A stretch of 6,340 nucleotides of DNA from Salinisphaera sp. UBA6602 (GTDB lineage Bacteria; Pseudomonadota; Gammaproteobacteria; Nevskiales; Salinisphaeraceae): positions 1 through 6,340 of the forward strand of contig DJIE01000134.1 of the NCBI GenBank assembly GCA_002433465.1. The letters are read 5' to 3'. The position numbers and the translations under genes were made by a program. Under the pieces are notes generated by a model that saw only the letters and a list, made by a program, of their open reading frames with translations, was not told the origin of the DNA and ran no database searches. The first letter of the stretch is position 1; each line of letters opens with the position of its first letter. Positions 1-5,575 of the stretch are shown here, piece after piece.

Positions 1-433
1 CCGCGGCTTCGGCCTGTTCGCCAACGCCGCGCTGATGATGAATCTCGTGCTCATCGTGGCGCTGCTGTCGCTGCTGCAGGCCACCCTCACGCTGCCGGGC
101 ATTGCCGGCATCGTGCTCACCGTGGGTATGGCGGTCGACGCCAACGTACTGATCTTCGAGCGAATACGTGAAGAGCTCGATGCCGGCAACACGCCCCAGT
201 CGGCGATCAAATCCGGCTACGACAAGGCGTTTTCTTCGATTGCCGACGCCAACGTCACCACGCTGATCGCGGCGGTCGTGCTGTTCGGTTTCGGCACCGG
301 GCCGATCAAGGGCTTTGCCGTAACCCTGTCGCTGGGCATCATCACGTCGATGTTCACGGCCATCGTCGGTACCCGTGCGATCGCCAATCTCGTCTACGGT
401 CGCAAACGCCGTCTACAGAAATTGTCGATCTAG
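1..433 (+). CDS. secD: Protein translocase subunit SecD, C-terminal part (5' end outside window)
   Basis: SecD is an inner-membrane subunit that works with SecF and SecYEG, using the proton gradient to help pull exported proteins across the membrane. The frame is open from base 2 and ends at TAG 431-433, giving about 143 residues, so most of the roughly 600-residue protein (including the periplasmic P1 domain) lies upstream. What is visible is the last group of membrane helices. It holds the family signature [18 protein letters not shown], whose Asp is the conserved charged residue of this helix, then [29 protein letters not shown] and [12 protein letters not shown]. The C-terminus ends in KLSI, as I recall E. 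coli SecD doing. secF follows after 45 bp on the same strand, the usual secDF operon. No defect is seen in the visible part. Confidence 0.97.
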   Translation, partial: RGFGLFANAALMMNLVLIVALLSLLQATLTLPGIAGIVLTVGMAVDANVLIFERIREELDAGNTPQSAIKSGYDKAFSSIADANVTTLIAAVVLFGFGTGPIKGFAVTLSLGIITSMFTAIVGTRAIANLVYGRKRRLQKLSI

Positions 434-478
434 CATGCGGACTTTCCGTCTGCGTTTTTGCCCCATGTCGAGTCTCGA

Positions 479-1420
479 ATGCGCCTGATCAAATCCAACA
501 CATCGATCGACTTCATCAGCTACGGCAAGTACGCCATCATCTTTTCGGCGTTGCTGATTCTGGTGTCGTTCGTATCGTTCTCGATGGAAAAGCTGTCGTT
601 CGGCGTCGATTTCACCGGCGGCGTGGTCATCGAAGTCGGCTATCCGGACGCGGTCGCCCTCGACGAGGTGCGGGGTGCGCTTGATGAAGGCGGCTACCCC
701 GGTGCCACGGTGCAGCACTTTGGCGCATCGGACGCGGTAATGATCCGGCTGGCCAGCGAAGAGGGCGCCGACAGCTCGGAAGTGAGCACCCACGTCATGG
801 ATTCGCTGCATGCCGACAACAGCGCAGCGGAACTGCGCCGCGTGGAATTCGTCGGTCCCCAGGTCGGTGACGAGCTGATCAACAAGGGCGGGCTGGCGCT
901 GCTCTATACCGTGATCGCGATTCTCATCTACGTCATCGTGCGTTTCCACTGGAAGCTCGCCGCCGGCGCGGTCGCCGCCCTGGTGCATGACGTGCTCATC
1001 ACGCTGGGCGTGTTCTCGCTGTTCCATCTGGATTTCGATCTGACCGTGCTGGCCGCACTGTTGGCGGTGATCGGCTATTCGCTCAACGACACCATCGTGG
1101 TGTTCGACCGTATTCGCGAGAATTTCCGGCGCATGCGCAAGGCCACGCCCACCGAGGTGGTCAACGCCTCCATCAACCAGACCCTGTCGCGCACCTTGAT
1201 GACCTCGGGCACGACCATTCTGACCCTGCTCGCGCTGTTCTTCCTCGGCGGCGAGGTCATCCACGGCTTCGCCACCGCGCTGCTGATCGGTATCTTCATC
1301 GGTACCTACTCGTCGATCTTCGTTGCCAGTGCGCTTGCCCTGCGGCTGAAGATCACCAGCCAGGACCTGTTCCCGCCCAAGGAAGAGGATGCCGAGAAGG
1401 CGTCTCGGGTCACGCGTTAG
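479..1420 (+). CDS. secF: Protein translocase subunit SecF
   Basis: SecF is the partner of SecD in the SecDF complex of the inner membrane. The product is 313 residues, close to E. coli SecF (about 323), and looks intact. Visible in order: an N-terminal membrane helix (about residues 18-35); the family motif GVDFTGGVVIEV; a periplasmic domain; then a helix bundle with LLAVIGYSLNDTIVVFDRIR followed by ENFRR, the SecF hallmark with its conserved Asp and Arg; then NQTLSRTLMTSGTT and a last helical pair ending in GTYSSIFVASALAL. The tail is short and charged. I chose ATG 479 because MRLIKSNTSIDF gives a normal SecF N-terminus. An in-frame TTG at 458 would add seven residues. Neither start has a clear Shine-Dalgarno sequence, so coupling to secD translation is possible. 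No strong terminator is seen after the TAG. Confidence 0.97.
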   Translation: MRLIKSNTSIDFISYGKYAIIFSALLILVSFVSFSMEKLSFGVDFTGGVVIEVGYPDAVALDEVRGALDEGGYPGATVQHFGASDAVMIRLASEEGADSSEVSTHVMDSLHADNSAAELRRVEFVGPQVGDELINKGGLALLYTVIAILIYVIVRFHWKLAAGAVAALVHDVLITLGVFSLFHLDFDLTVLAALLAVIGYSLNDTIVVFDRIRENFRRMRKATPTEVVNASINQTLSRTLMTSGTTILTLLALFFLGGEVIHGFATALLIGIFIGTYSSIFVASALALRLKITSQDLFPPKEEDAEKASRVTR

Positions 1421-1565
1421 TCGTCGGTTACAGGCCCGCTAGTTCTGAATCAACTGCGCGGGTTAATTTCGGCTTGGGGTTTCGCGCTGCTGCGCGAGTC
1501 ACTTTCATTTGCTTGTCCAGGTAAGTAACCAAAGCAAAAGACACCCTGTCTTGCGCCGGCGCTGC

Positions 1566-1670
1566 GCGCCGATGCCCTCCCATCGCAGCCAGCAAGCGGG
1601 ACGGCCGGAAACTCGCTGCGCTCAAACATCCGGCCGTCTTTTGCCGCTTGCCGGCTGCGATGCTCGGCGC
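1566..1670. repeat. Long nested hairpin inside the intergenic repeat
   Basis: Four paired segments stack in order. gcgccga 1566-1572 pairs with 1664-1670. catcgcagcc 1581-1590 pairs with 1653-1662. gcaagcgg 1592-1599 pairs with 1644-1651. gacggccgga 1600-1609 pairs with 1629-1638. The last three are perfect (28 bp in total), interrupted only by one mismatch (1591/1652) and a 5-nt bulge at 1639-1643. The loop is 1610-1628. The t-rich bulge sits on one arm only, so this is not a standard terminator. It could end readthrough from secF or be the core of the repeat. Confidence 0.75.
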
Positions 1671-1719
1671 TACGCCCAAGGGACCCGAATACAGACAAGC
1701 GTCGCTGGCGCTCGCTGAA

Positions 1720-1783
1720 GGGCACGGTTTTTTGTAGGTTGGCTTAGCGGAGCGTAAGCCGACAAGAACGCAGCCACGTGCCC
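1720..1783. repeat. TGTAGGTTGG-type palindromic intergenic repeat within an outer stem
   Basis: An outer stem gggcacg 1720-1726 / cgtgccc 1777-1783 encloses an inner hairpin in which ttgt 1732-1735 pairs with acaa 1762-1765 and ggctta 1741-1746 pairs with taagcc 1755-1760, around the 8-nt loop gcggagcg. The inner sequence resembles a short palindromic repeat (tgtaggttgg ... ccaaca type) that I recall as common in intergenic DNA of proteobacteria and cyanobacteria. The resemblance is from memory. The pairing is seen directly. Confidence 0.6.
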
Positions 1784-1810
1784 TGATTTCGGTTGGTAGC
1801 CGCCTCGACT

Positions 1811-1895
1811 CGGCCCTACGGTCACGTCCTGTATTCAACCCCGTGTGGAGCGAACGAGAAGCGCAGGGCCGAAGGGTTTCCGGCGCATTGCGCCG
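1811..1895. repeat. Right-hand hairpins of the intergenic repeat
   Basis: cggccct 1811-1817 is the exact reverse complement of agggccg 1865-1871. Immediately after, cggcgc 1881-1886 and gcgccg 1890-1895 form a tight 6-bp hairpin with loop att. They fill the gap between the central palindromes and the right terminal arm, so most of the element can fold. Confidence 0.5.
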
Positions 1896-2001
1896 ACGCG
1901 CTGACCCGGGTGTCTTTCCCTTTGCCTACGTTCGTTTAGCCAGGCAAACGAAAGTGGGTCGCACAGCAGCGCGGACCCAAAGCTTCGATGAAGTCGTGAG
2001 T

Positions 2002-2085
2002 GCCGCGCGACTCGTGGCCCGAACCGTTAGATTTCGAGCCCTACGCCCGATGTACATTGCGCCACGAGTTGGCCTAAACCGCGGC
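2002..2085. repeat. Inverted repeat upstream of the acetyltransferase gene
   Basis: actcgtggc 2010-2018 and gccacgagt 2061-2069 are perfect 9-bp inverted copies. An outer pair gccgcg 2002-2007 / cgcggc 2080-2085 extends the stem across an uneven internal loop. The loop of about 42 nt is long for a terminator, and no T-run follows. It lies between the large repeat and the acetyltransferase start, so it may be the edge of the inserted segment or part of the gene's leader. No promoter is recognisable beside it. Confidence 0.4.
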
Positions 2086-2136
2086 CAGCCCCATCGAAAC
2101 ACGCCACAGATGCGCGTGTAGCTGATCGTGAAGATA

Positions 2137-2688
2137 ATGGATATCGAAGTCTTTCCACCCGGCGAAGAACACCAGTCGGCGTTCCTGGCCGCTGTCCGGC
2201 GCAGCCAACCCGAACTGAAACGCTGGGTGTCGCCGCCGGACACGCCAGAGAAATACGCGCAGTACCTGGCGCGCTACGCAGGCGATACGCATCGCAGTTA
2301 TCTGGCGATGGCCACCAACGGCATGCTGGTGGGCTGTATCAACCTGAACGAAATCGTGCGCGGTGCCTTGCAATCCGCTTACCTTGGGTACTACGCATTC
2401 AGCCCGAACGCAGGCAAGGGGCTCATGAAAAAAGCCTTGACCGCCGTGGTGTCGCGCAGCTTTGGCGTTCACGCGCTGCATCGACTGGAGGCCAATATCC
2501 AACCCGCCAACGAACGCTCTATCGGCCTGGTGCAGTCACTGGGTTTTCGATTGGAAGGCTATTCGCCGCGCTACCTGAAGATTAACGGCGAGTGGCGCGA
2601 CCACGAACGCTATGCGATCACGTCGGAAGAATGGTCTTGGAACGACGGCGCGTGCCGAGAACGCATGGAGCCTGGCTCGGGATTCTAG
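2137..2688 (+). CDS. GNAT-family N-acetyltransferase, RimJ/RimL-like
   Basis: A predicted cytoplasmic acetyltransferase that moves an acetyl group from acetyl-CoA to an amine. The closest named proteins I can recall are RimJ/RimL, which acetylate ribosomal protein N-termini, but the substrate here is unknown. The product is 183 residues (RimJ about 194). The core is typical: YLGYYAF (about residues 82-88) is the strand before the acetyl-CoA loop, NAGKGLM (91-97) is the pyrophosphate-binding turn, and HRLEANIQPANERSIGLVQ with SLGF (115-137) is the motif-B region. YLKINGEWRDHERYA (146-160) is the RimJ-like C-terminal signature. ATG 2137 is chosen because MDIEV fits family N-termini; GTG 2128, three codons upstream, is the alternative, and neither has a clear ribosome site. 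It stands alone, apparently unrelated to its housekeeping neighbours, and faces the DJ-1 remnant tail to tail. The last ten residues have no family match that I see. Confidence 0.88.
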   Translation: MDIEVFPPGEEHQSAFLAAVRRSQPELKRWVSPPDTPEKYAQYLARYAGDTHRSYLAMATNGMLVGCINLNEIVRGALQSAYLGYYAFSPNAGKGLMKKALTAVVSRSFGVHALHRLEANIQPANERSIGLVQSLGFRLEGYSPRYLKINGEWRDHERYAITSEEWSWNDGACRERMEPGSGF

Positions 2689-2710
2689 CGCGTAGGTAGC
2701 GCGCGGCGGC

Positions 2711-2887
2711 TCAATACGGCTGCGAGGGCCAGGGCCGTGGCGCAACGCACGGGGCCGCGTTGCGCGGCCACACAAGCATCCGCTCGTCCGGCCCGTCGAA
2801 GTACTCACTGCACACGCCGACGGGTTCCCACGGCCCGAGCAGGTCCAGCTCTTCTACGCCGCCGAAGATGAGAAAGCCGAAACGCAT
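2711..2887 (-). pseudogene. Remnant of a DJ-1/PfpI-family gene (N-terminal fragment, frameshifted)
   Basis: On the minus strand an ATG at 2887-2885 opens a 58-codon frame ending at TGA 2713-2711. Its first 39 residues begin MRFGFLIFGGVEELDLLGPW and continue with EYFDGPDERMLV. This is the N-terminal pattern of DJ-1/PfpI-family (glutamine-amidotransferase-like) proteins, which usually run about 190-230 residues (FLIFDGVEELDxxGPWE is the form I recall). After MLV the reading frame turns into WPRNAAPC, unlike the family, while a shifted frame of the same DNA reads AAQRGPVRCATALALAA. That fits the family's next segment (GPVxCAxGL) and continues to a stop at 2687-2685. This points to a frameshift near 2765-2775. 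The nucleophile cysteine and the rest of the domain are absent. An AGGG seven bases before the ATG suggests an intact ribosome site. The family call is strong for the first 39 residues, less so for the shifted tail. Confidence 0.72.
2740..2765. terminator. Perfect 9-bp hairpin downstream of the acetyltransferase (possible terminator)
   Basis: gcgcaacgc 2740-2748 and gcgttgcgc 2757-2765 pair perfectly around the 8-nt loop acggggcc. It starts 52 bp after the acetyltransferase stop and could end its transcript, but no T-run follows on either strand, so intrinsic termination is uncertain. It sits where the DJ-1 remnant changes frame. Confidence 0.35.
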
Positions 2888-2953
2888 GGATCGACCCTGT
2901 GTTCTTAACGGCGTTCGATCATGCGCCTATCGCGGCTTTCGAGCCAGGGCCGA

Positions 2954-2981
2954 GCAACGCGGACATCAACTCCTGCGTTGC
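2954..2981 (-). terminator. Hairpin just downstream of suhB (possible terminator)
   Basis: gcaacgcgga 2954-2963 pairs with tcc-t-gcgttgc 2971-2981: ten pairs with one bulged base and the loop catcaac. It starts about 19 bp past the suhB stop in the minus direction, the expected place for a terminator, but has no T-run. Its gcaacgc/gcgttgc core is shared with the hairpin at 2740-2765. Confidence 0.35.
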
Positions 2982-2999
2982 CGCTTGTTTCAACAGGCC

Positions 3000-3794
3000 C
3001 TAGCTGCCGCCCTGCGGGGTGCGTTCGATCTTTTCGATGAGCTGCGGATAGAGCTTGGGGTTGGCGGCGATCACGTTGCCGGTTTTCAGCGGGTCCTGAT
3101 CCTTGATATCGCCGGCGATACCACCCGCGCCGCGTACCAGAAGCAGGCCGGCGGCCATATCCCAGGGCGACAGGCCCATTTCCCAGAAGCCGTCCAGACG
3201 CCCGGCCGCGACATAGGCCAGATCGAGCGCGGCCGAACCGGCACGACGGATATCCGCGCTGGACGACAGCAGGCGGTTGAATACCGGCATGTGGGTGGCG
3301 ATGTCCTGCTTCTTGCGATAGGCAAAGCCGGTGGCGAGCAGGGCCTGACGCAGGCGCGTGGTACGGGTCACGCGAATACGCTTGCCGTCCAGGCTGGCAC
3401 CGGCGCCGCGATCGGCGGTGAACAGCTCGTCCTTGACCGGGTCGTAGATCACCGCGTGTTCGGTGACGCCGTTGATCTGGCAGGCGATCGAGACACAGAA
3501 GTGCGGGATGCCGGCCATGAAGTTGGCGGTGCCATCGATCGGGTCGATGATCCAGACGGTATCGGACTCGCCGCCGGTTTCGCCGGATTCCTCGGCCATG
3601 AAGGCATGGTCGGGGTAGGCCCGGCTGATGGTATCGATAATCGTATTCTCGGCGCGCTGGTCGGCCTCGGTGACGAAGTCGTTGCGACCGCTCTTGGCCG
3701 TGACTTCGCCGGTATCGCCGCGCCGGTAGTATTCCAGAATCACGCCGCCGGCCCGGCGGGCGGCGGTAACGGCGACATTGGTCAACGGTTGCAT
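3000..3794 (-). CDS. suhB: Inositol-1-monophosphatase family protein SuhB
   Basis: SuhB hydrolyses inositol-1-phosphate with Mg2+ and, in E. coli, also joins the NusA-containing rRNA antitermination complex. The product is 264 residues, the usual length (E. coli about 267). All metal and substrate motifs are present: Lys34 and the TEAD motif (42-45), AEESGE with Glu68-Glu69, DPIDGTANF (Asp84, Asp87, Gly88, Thr89), and PWDMAAG with Asp212. RRAGSAALDLAYVAAGRLDG (183-202) is the other conserved block; its Arg183-Arg184 pair corresponds to the region around Arg184 linked to dimer and polymerase contacts in E. coli. The start is well supported: aagga (read on the minus strand, 3802-3806) lies seven bases upstream of the ATG. 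It is transcribed away from trmJ, so the two share an upstream region of about 98 bp. No sign of damage. Confidence 0.96.
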   Translation of the reverse strand: MQPLTNVAVTAARRAGGVILEYYRRGDTGEVTAKSGRNDFVTEADQRAENTIIDTISRAYPDHAFMAEESGETGGESDTVWIIDPIDGTANFMAGIPHFCVSIACQINGVTEHAVIYDPVKDELFTADRGAGASLDGKRIRVTRTTRLRQALLATGFAYRKKQDIATHMPVFNRLLSSSADIRRAGSAALDLAYVAAGRLDGFWEMGLSPWDMAAGLLLVRGAGGIAGDIKDQDPLKTGNVIAANPKLYPQLIEKIERTPQGGS

Positions 3795-3801
3795 CGGACA
3801 G

Positions 3802-3806
3802 TCCTT
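3802..3806 (-). promoter_or_regulatory. Ribosome binding site of suhB
   Basis: tcctt on the plus strand gives AAGGA in the suhB transcript, seven bases before the ATG at 3794. It is a strong Shine-Dalgarno sequence for this window and fixes the suhB start. Confidence 0.7.
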
Positions 3807-3812
3807 GTCGAA

Positions 3813-3832
3813 CCCGGCGCGATCGGGCCGGG
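3813..3832. promoter_or_regulatory. Inverted repeat in the suhB-trmJ divergent region
   Basis: cccggc 3813-3818 and gccggg 3827-3832 form a 6-bp stem around gcgatcgg, just upstream of the suhB ribosome site. It may be an operator or a leader hairpin for suhB, or a chance GC-rich palindrome. I could not place convincing -35/-10 boxes in this region on either strand. Confidence 0.25.
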
Positions 3833-3892
3833 CGAGCCATGAAAAGCCGGGTAGCGTACCATCTGCACGCCGTATTGATACGAGAGCCGACC

Positions 3893-4711
3893 ATGAGCGT
3901 GCCGGTGGCTGACCAACAATCCCCCGTTTTCGACGAATCCCGTCTGGCCCGTCTGCGTATCGTGCTGGTCGGCGCCCAGCATCCGGGCAATATCGGGGCC
4001 GCGGCGAGGGCGATGAAAGTCATGGGGCTGCACGACCTTGCGTTGGTCGCGCCCGAGCGTTATCCGGACCCGGAAGCGTTGGCACGCGCCTCGGGCGCGG
4101 ATGACGTGCTCGAAGCCGCGAAGGTGTACGACACGCTCGAAGAGGCCATCGGCGACTGTACGCTGGCCATTGGCGCGAGCGCGCGTCGGCGGCATATGCA
4201 TTGGCCGCTGGTGGATGCCCGCACTGCCGCGGTGCGCGCGATAGAGCTCGCCCAGGATCAAAATGTGGCGCTGGTGTTCGGACGCGAGCGCAGCGGGCTG
4301 GAAAACGCCGAGCTGGATCTGTGCCAGCTGCATCTGCAGGTGCCGACCAATCCCGAGTATCGCTCGCTCAATCTCGCGGCGGCGGTGCAGGTCGTGGCCT
4401 ACGAACTGCGCATGGCCGCCGGCGACGCGCCCGAAGCCGAGCCGGCGCACGAGCCGGTGACCACCGCCGATATGGAAGGGCTTTTCGGCCACTGGCAGGA
4501 CGTGCTCGGCGCCAGCGGCTTTCTGGATACGGCCAATCCCGGCCATCTCATGCGGCGACTGCGCCGACTGTTCAATCGAGCGGCGCCGGATCGTATCGAG
4601 GTGAATATCCTGCGTGGCGCGCTACGCTCGCTGGACCCGCGCCGACGCCCGCTGCGCGGTGCGATTGGCAATGACGATGACACGCGCGACGACTCGGCAC
4701 TTGATCCCTAG
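3893..4711 (+). CDS. trmJ: tRNA (cytidine/uridine-2'-O-)-methyltransferase TrmJ
   Basis: TrmJ is a SPOUT-class enzyme that uses S-adenosylmethionine to methylate the 2'-OH of the nucleotide at position 32 in the anticodon loop of certain tRNAs. The product is 272 residues (E. coli about 246). The knot motifs are intact: LRIVLVGAQHPGNIGAAARA followed by MKVMGL, where Arg39 matches the conserved catalytic Arg23 of E. coli; VFGRERSGLENAEL (from residue 129); and NPEYRSLNLAAAVQVVAYEL (from 153), which forms the cofactor-binding knot. The C-terminal dimer helices with GHLMRRLRRLFNRA and NILRGALRSL match E. coli. The extra length is about 16 residues at the N-terminus and a charged tail rich in Asp and Arg. 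I chose ATG 3893 because GAGAG lies six bases upstream and the family needs no longer start; an in-frame ATG at 3839 would add 18 residues and run into the divergent promoter region. Confidence 0.95.
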   Translation: MSVPVADQQSPVFDESRLARLRIVLVGAQHPGNIGAAARAMKVMGLHDLALVAPERYPDPEALARASGADDVLEAAKVYDTLEEAIGDCTLAIGASARRRHMHWPLVDARTAAVRAIELAQDQNVALVFGRERSGLENAELDLCQLHLQVPTNPEYRSLNLAAAVQVVAYELRMAAGDAPEAEPAHEPVTTADMEGLFGHWQDVLGASGFLDTANPGHLMRRLRRLFNRAAPDRIEVNILRGALRSLDPRRRPLRGAIGNDDDTRDDSALDP

Positions 4712-4730
4712 CGTATAAACCCGAAATAGT
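4701..4730 (+). promoter_or_regulatory. Possible sigma70-type promoter for cysE
   Basis: TTGATC at 4701-4706 and AATAGT at 4725-4730 are separated by 18 bp. Each matches four of six consensus bases. Transcription would start near 4737, giving cysE a leader of about 87 nt that begins just before the small ORF at 4747. The -35 box overlaps the last codons of trmJ. Readthrough from trmJ is an equally good explanation. Confidence 0.25.
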
Positions 4731-4746
4731 GCATATCGCAGGAATA

Positions 4747-4827
4747 ATGCTCGACCGGCACGAGGATATCGGCATGCATCCACATCGAAATAACGACGGG
4801 CGCCTCCAGGCGCGGAGCATCTCATGA
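4747..4827 (+). CDS. Possible 26-residue leader ORF overlapping the cysE start
   Basis: ATG 4747 opens a 26-codon frame beginning [10 protein letters not shown] that ends at TGA 4825-4827, so its stop overlaps the cysE start codon in the arrangement ATGA. AGGA at 4740-4743 lies three bases before the ATG, close for a ribosome site. The peptide has three His and no Cys or Trp, and its four Ile/Leu codons form no run, so it does not look like a classical attenuator peptide. The overlap would allow translational coupling to cysE. It could equally be chance in a 112-bp gap; conservation of the frame in relatives would decide. Confidence 0.25.
   Translation: MLDRHEDIGMHPHRNNDGRLQARSIS
4800..4817 (+). 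promoter_or_regulatory. cysE ribosome binding site with adjacent hairpin
   Basis: GGAG at 4814-4817 is a good Shine-Dalgarno sequence six bases before the cysE ATG and supports that start. Directly before it, gcgcc 4800-4804 and ggcgc 4809-4813 form a hairpin with loop tcca. An alternative pairing, ctcc 4804-4807 with ggag 4814-4817, would instead cover the ribosome site. The two pairings exclude each other. Regulation by this switch is inference. Confidence 0.45.
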
Positions 4828-5549
4828 TCTCGCGCATGCGTGAGGACATCCACACCATCTTCGAGCGCGACCCGGCCGCGCGTAGCGTGTGGGAGGTGAT
4901 CTTTTCCTATCCGGGCCTGCATGCGCTGTGGTGGCACCGGCTGGCGCACTGGTGCTGGACGCATCGGCTGACCTGGCTGGGCCGTTTCGTATCGCATATC
5001 TCGCGCTGGCTGACCGGGATCGAGATTCATCCGGGCGTGACCATTGGCCGGCGTTTTTTCATCGACCACGGCTTTGGTGTGGTCATCGGCGAAACCACCA
5101 TCATCGGCGACGACGTCACCCTCTATCAGGGCGTGACCCTGGGTGGCACGAGCTGGAACCCCGGCAAGCGCCACCCCACGCTGGAAAACGATGTCGTGGT
5201 CGGCGCCGGCGCGAAAGTGCTGGGCCCGTTCACGGTGGGCACCGGCGCTCGCATCGGCTCCAACGCAGTGGTGGTCAAGGAAGTCCCGCCCGGCTGCACC
5301 GCGGTCGGCGTGCCGGCCAAGCTGGTCAAGTGCAAGAACGCCACGCCGGCCGACCGGCGCCGTGAAACCGCCGATCGAATCGGTTTTTCCACCTATGGCG
5401 TATCCCAGGACATGCCAGACCCGGTCGCCACCGGCATCGATGCGATGCTTGATCATATCGATTCGCTCGAGCGCCGCCAGGACGAACTGGAATCGCTGAC
5501 CAAACGGCTGTCCGAGCAGCTGGCCGAGCGCCAGACCGACAAGGCCTGA
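4824..5549 (+). CDS. cysE: Serine O-acetyltransferase CysE (short type)
   Basis: CysE transfers acetyl from acetyl-CoA to L-serine, giving O-acetylserine, the carbon acceptor for sulfide in cysteine synthesis. The product is 241 residues. It starts directly with [20 protein letters not shown] and so lacks much of the N-terminal helical domain of E. coli CysE (273), like the short Bacillus-type enzymes. The left-handed beta-helix is complete: [20 protein letters not shown] contains the catalytic Asp81-His82 pair (E. coli Asp157-His158), then [20 protein letters not shown] with TLGG, the loop [13 protein letters not shown], and [16 protein letters not shown] to GVPAKLV. After about residue 205 comes a likely coiled coil with leucines at 215, 222, 225, 229 and 233. 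The protein ends RQTDKA, without the terminal isoleucine that inserts into CysK. It lies 112 bp after trmJ and 49 bp before the cysteine desulfurase, so co-transcription with the latter is likely. Confidence 0.95.
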   Translation: MISRMREDIHTIFERDPAARSVWEVIFSYPGLHALWWHRLAHWCWTHRLTWLGRFVSHISRWLTGIEIHPGVTIGRRFFIDHGFGVVIGETTIIGDDVTLYQGVTLGGTSWNPGKRHPTLENDVVVGAGAKVLGPFTVGTGARIGSNAVVVKEVPPGCTAVGVPAKLVKCKNATPADRRRETADRIGFSTYGVSQDMPDPVATGIDAMLDHIDSLERRQDELESLTKRLSEQLAERQTDKA

Positions 5550-5575
5550 GCGCGACGGGCGTTTTCCGACCAAAG

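Larger units (their letters stand above)
1471..1984. repeat. Structured intergenic repeat with ~77-bp imperfect terminal inverted arms
   Basis: The segments 1471-1547 and 1908-1984 are imperfect inverted copies of each other. Matching blocks are cgcgctgctg at 1483-1492 with its complement at 1964-1973, a 12-of-13 match around 1500-1512 and 1944-1956 (left cactttc-a-tttgc), and aaagacaccc at 1537-1546 with its complement at 1908-1917. The roughly 360 bp between the arms hold several further hairpins, listed separately. Frames cross the region, but their peptides are arginine- and alanine-rich and match no family I know. The two arms read outward give similar pseudo-peptides (FALVTYLDKQMKV and FPFAYVRLARQTKV), as expected of a repeat rather than of genes. 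From memory, arms of this type (an actttc-ttgc sequence near aaag-acaccc) recur in intergenic DNA of several gammaproteobacteria. No transposase or clear target duplication is visible. It could be a non-autonomous mobile element, a REP-like array or a transcribed structure. Confidence 0.7.

Noticed and set aside
465..488. Eight-codon ORF in the secD-secF gap that overlaps the secF ATG
   Set aside because: Too short, no ribosome site, and expected by chance.
413..1264. A 283-codon minus-strand frame opposite secF
   Set aside because: His/Arg/Gln-rich antisense shadow of secF with no domain.
1435..1462. Possible terminator after secF (cccgc / gcggg followed by ttaattt)
   Set aside because: Only a 5-bp stem with an 18-nt loop, and the T-run is broken.
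2010..2080. Possible integron attC site (GTTAGAT and GCCTAAAC near an inverted repeat before a solo GNAT gene)
   Set aside because: The two core-like motifs are in the wrong order for an attC site, the second has an extra base, and no integrase or second cassette is present.
1428..2243. Several open frames of 69-136 codons on both strands in the secF-acetyltransferase gap
   Set aside because: They follow the inverted-repeat arms, have Arg/Ala/Ser-rich sequences with no recognisable domain, overlap one another, and lack ribosome sites. They are frames through a repeat.
2760..3842. A 360-codon plus-strand frame opposite suhB
   Set aside because: It is the antisense of a full, motif-complete suhB. 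High GC keeps the opposite strand open, and the peptide shows no family.
3839..3892. Longer trmJ start at ATG 3839
   Set aside because: The added 18 residues are not needed by the family, and ATG 3893 has a better ribosome site. Kept only as an alternative.
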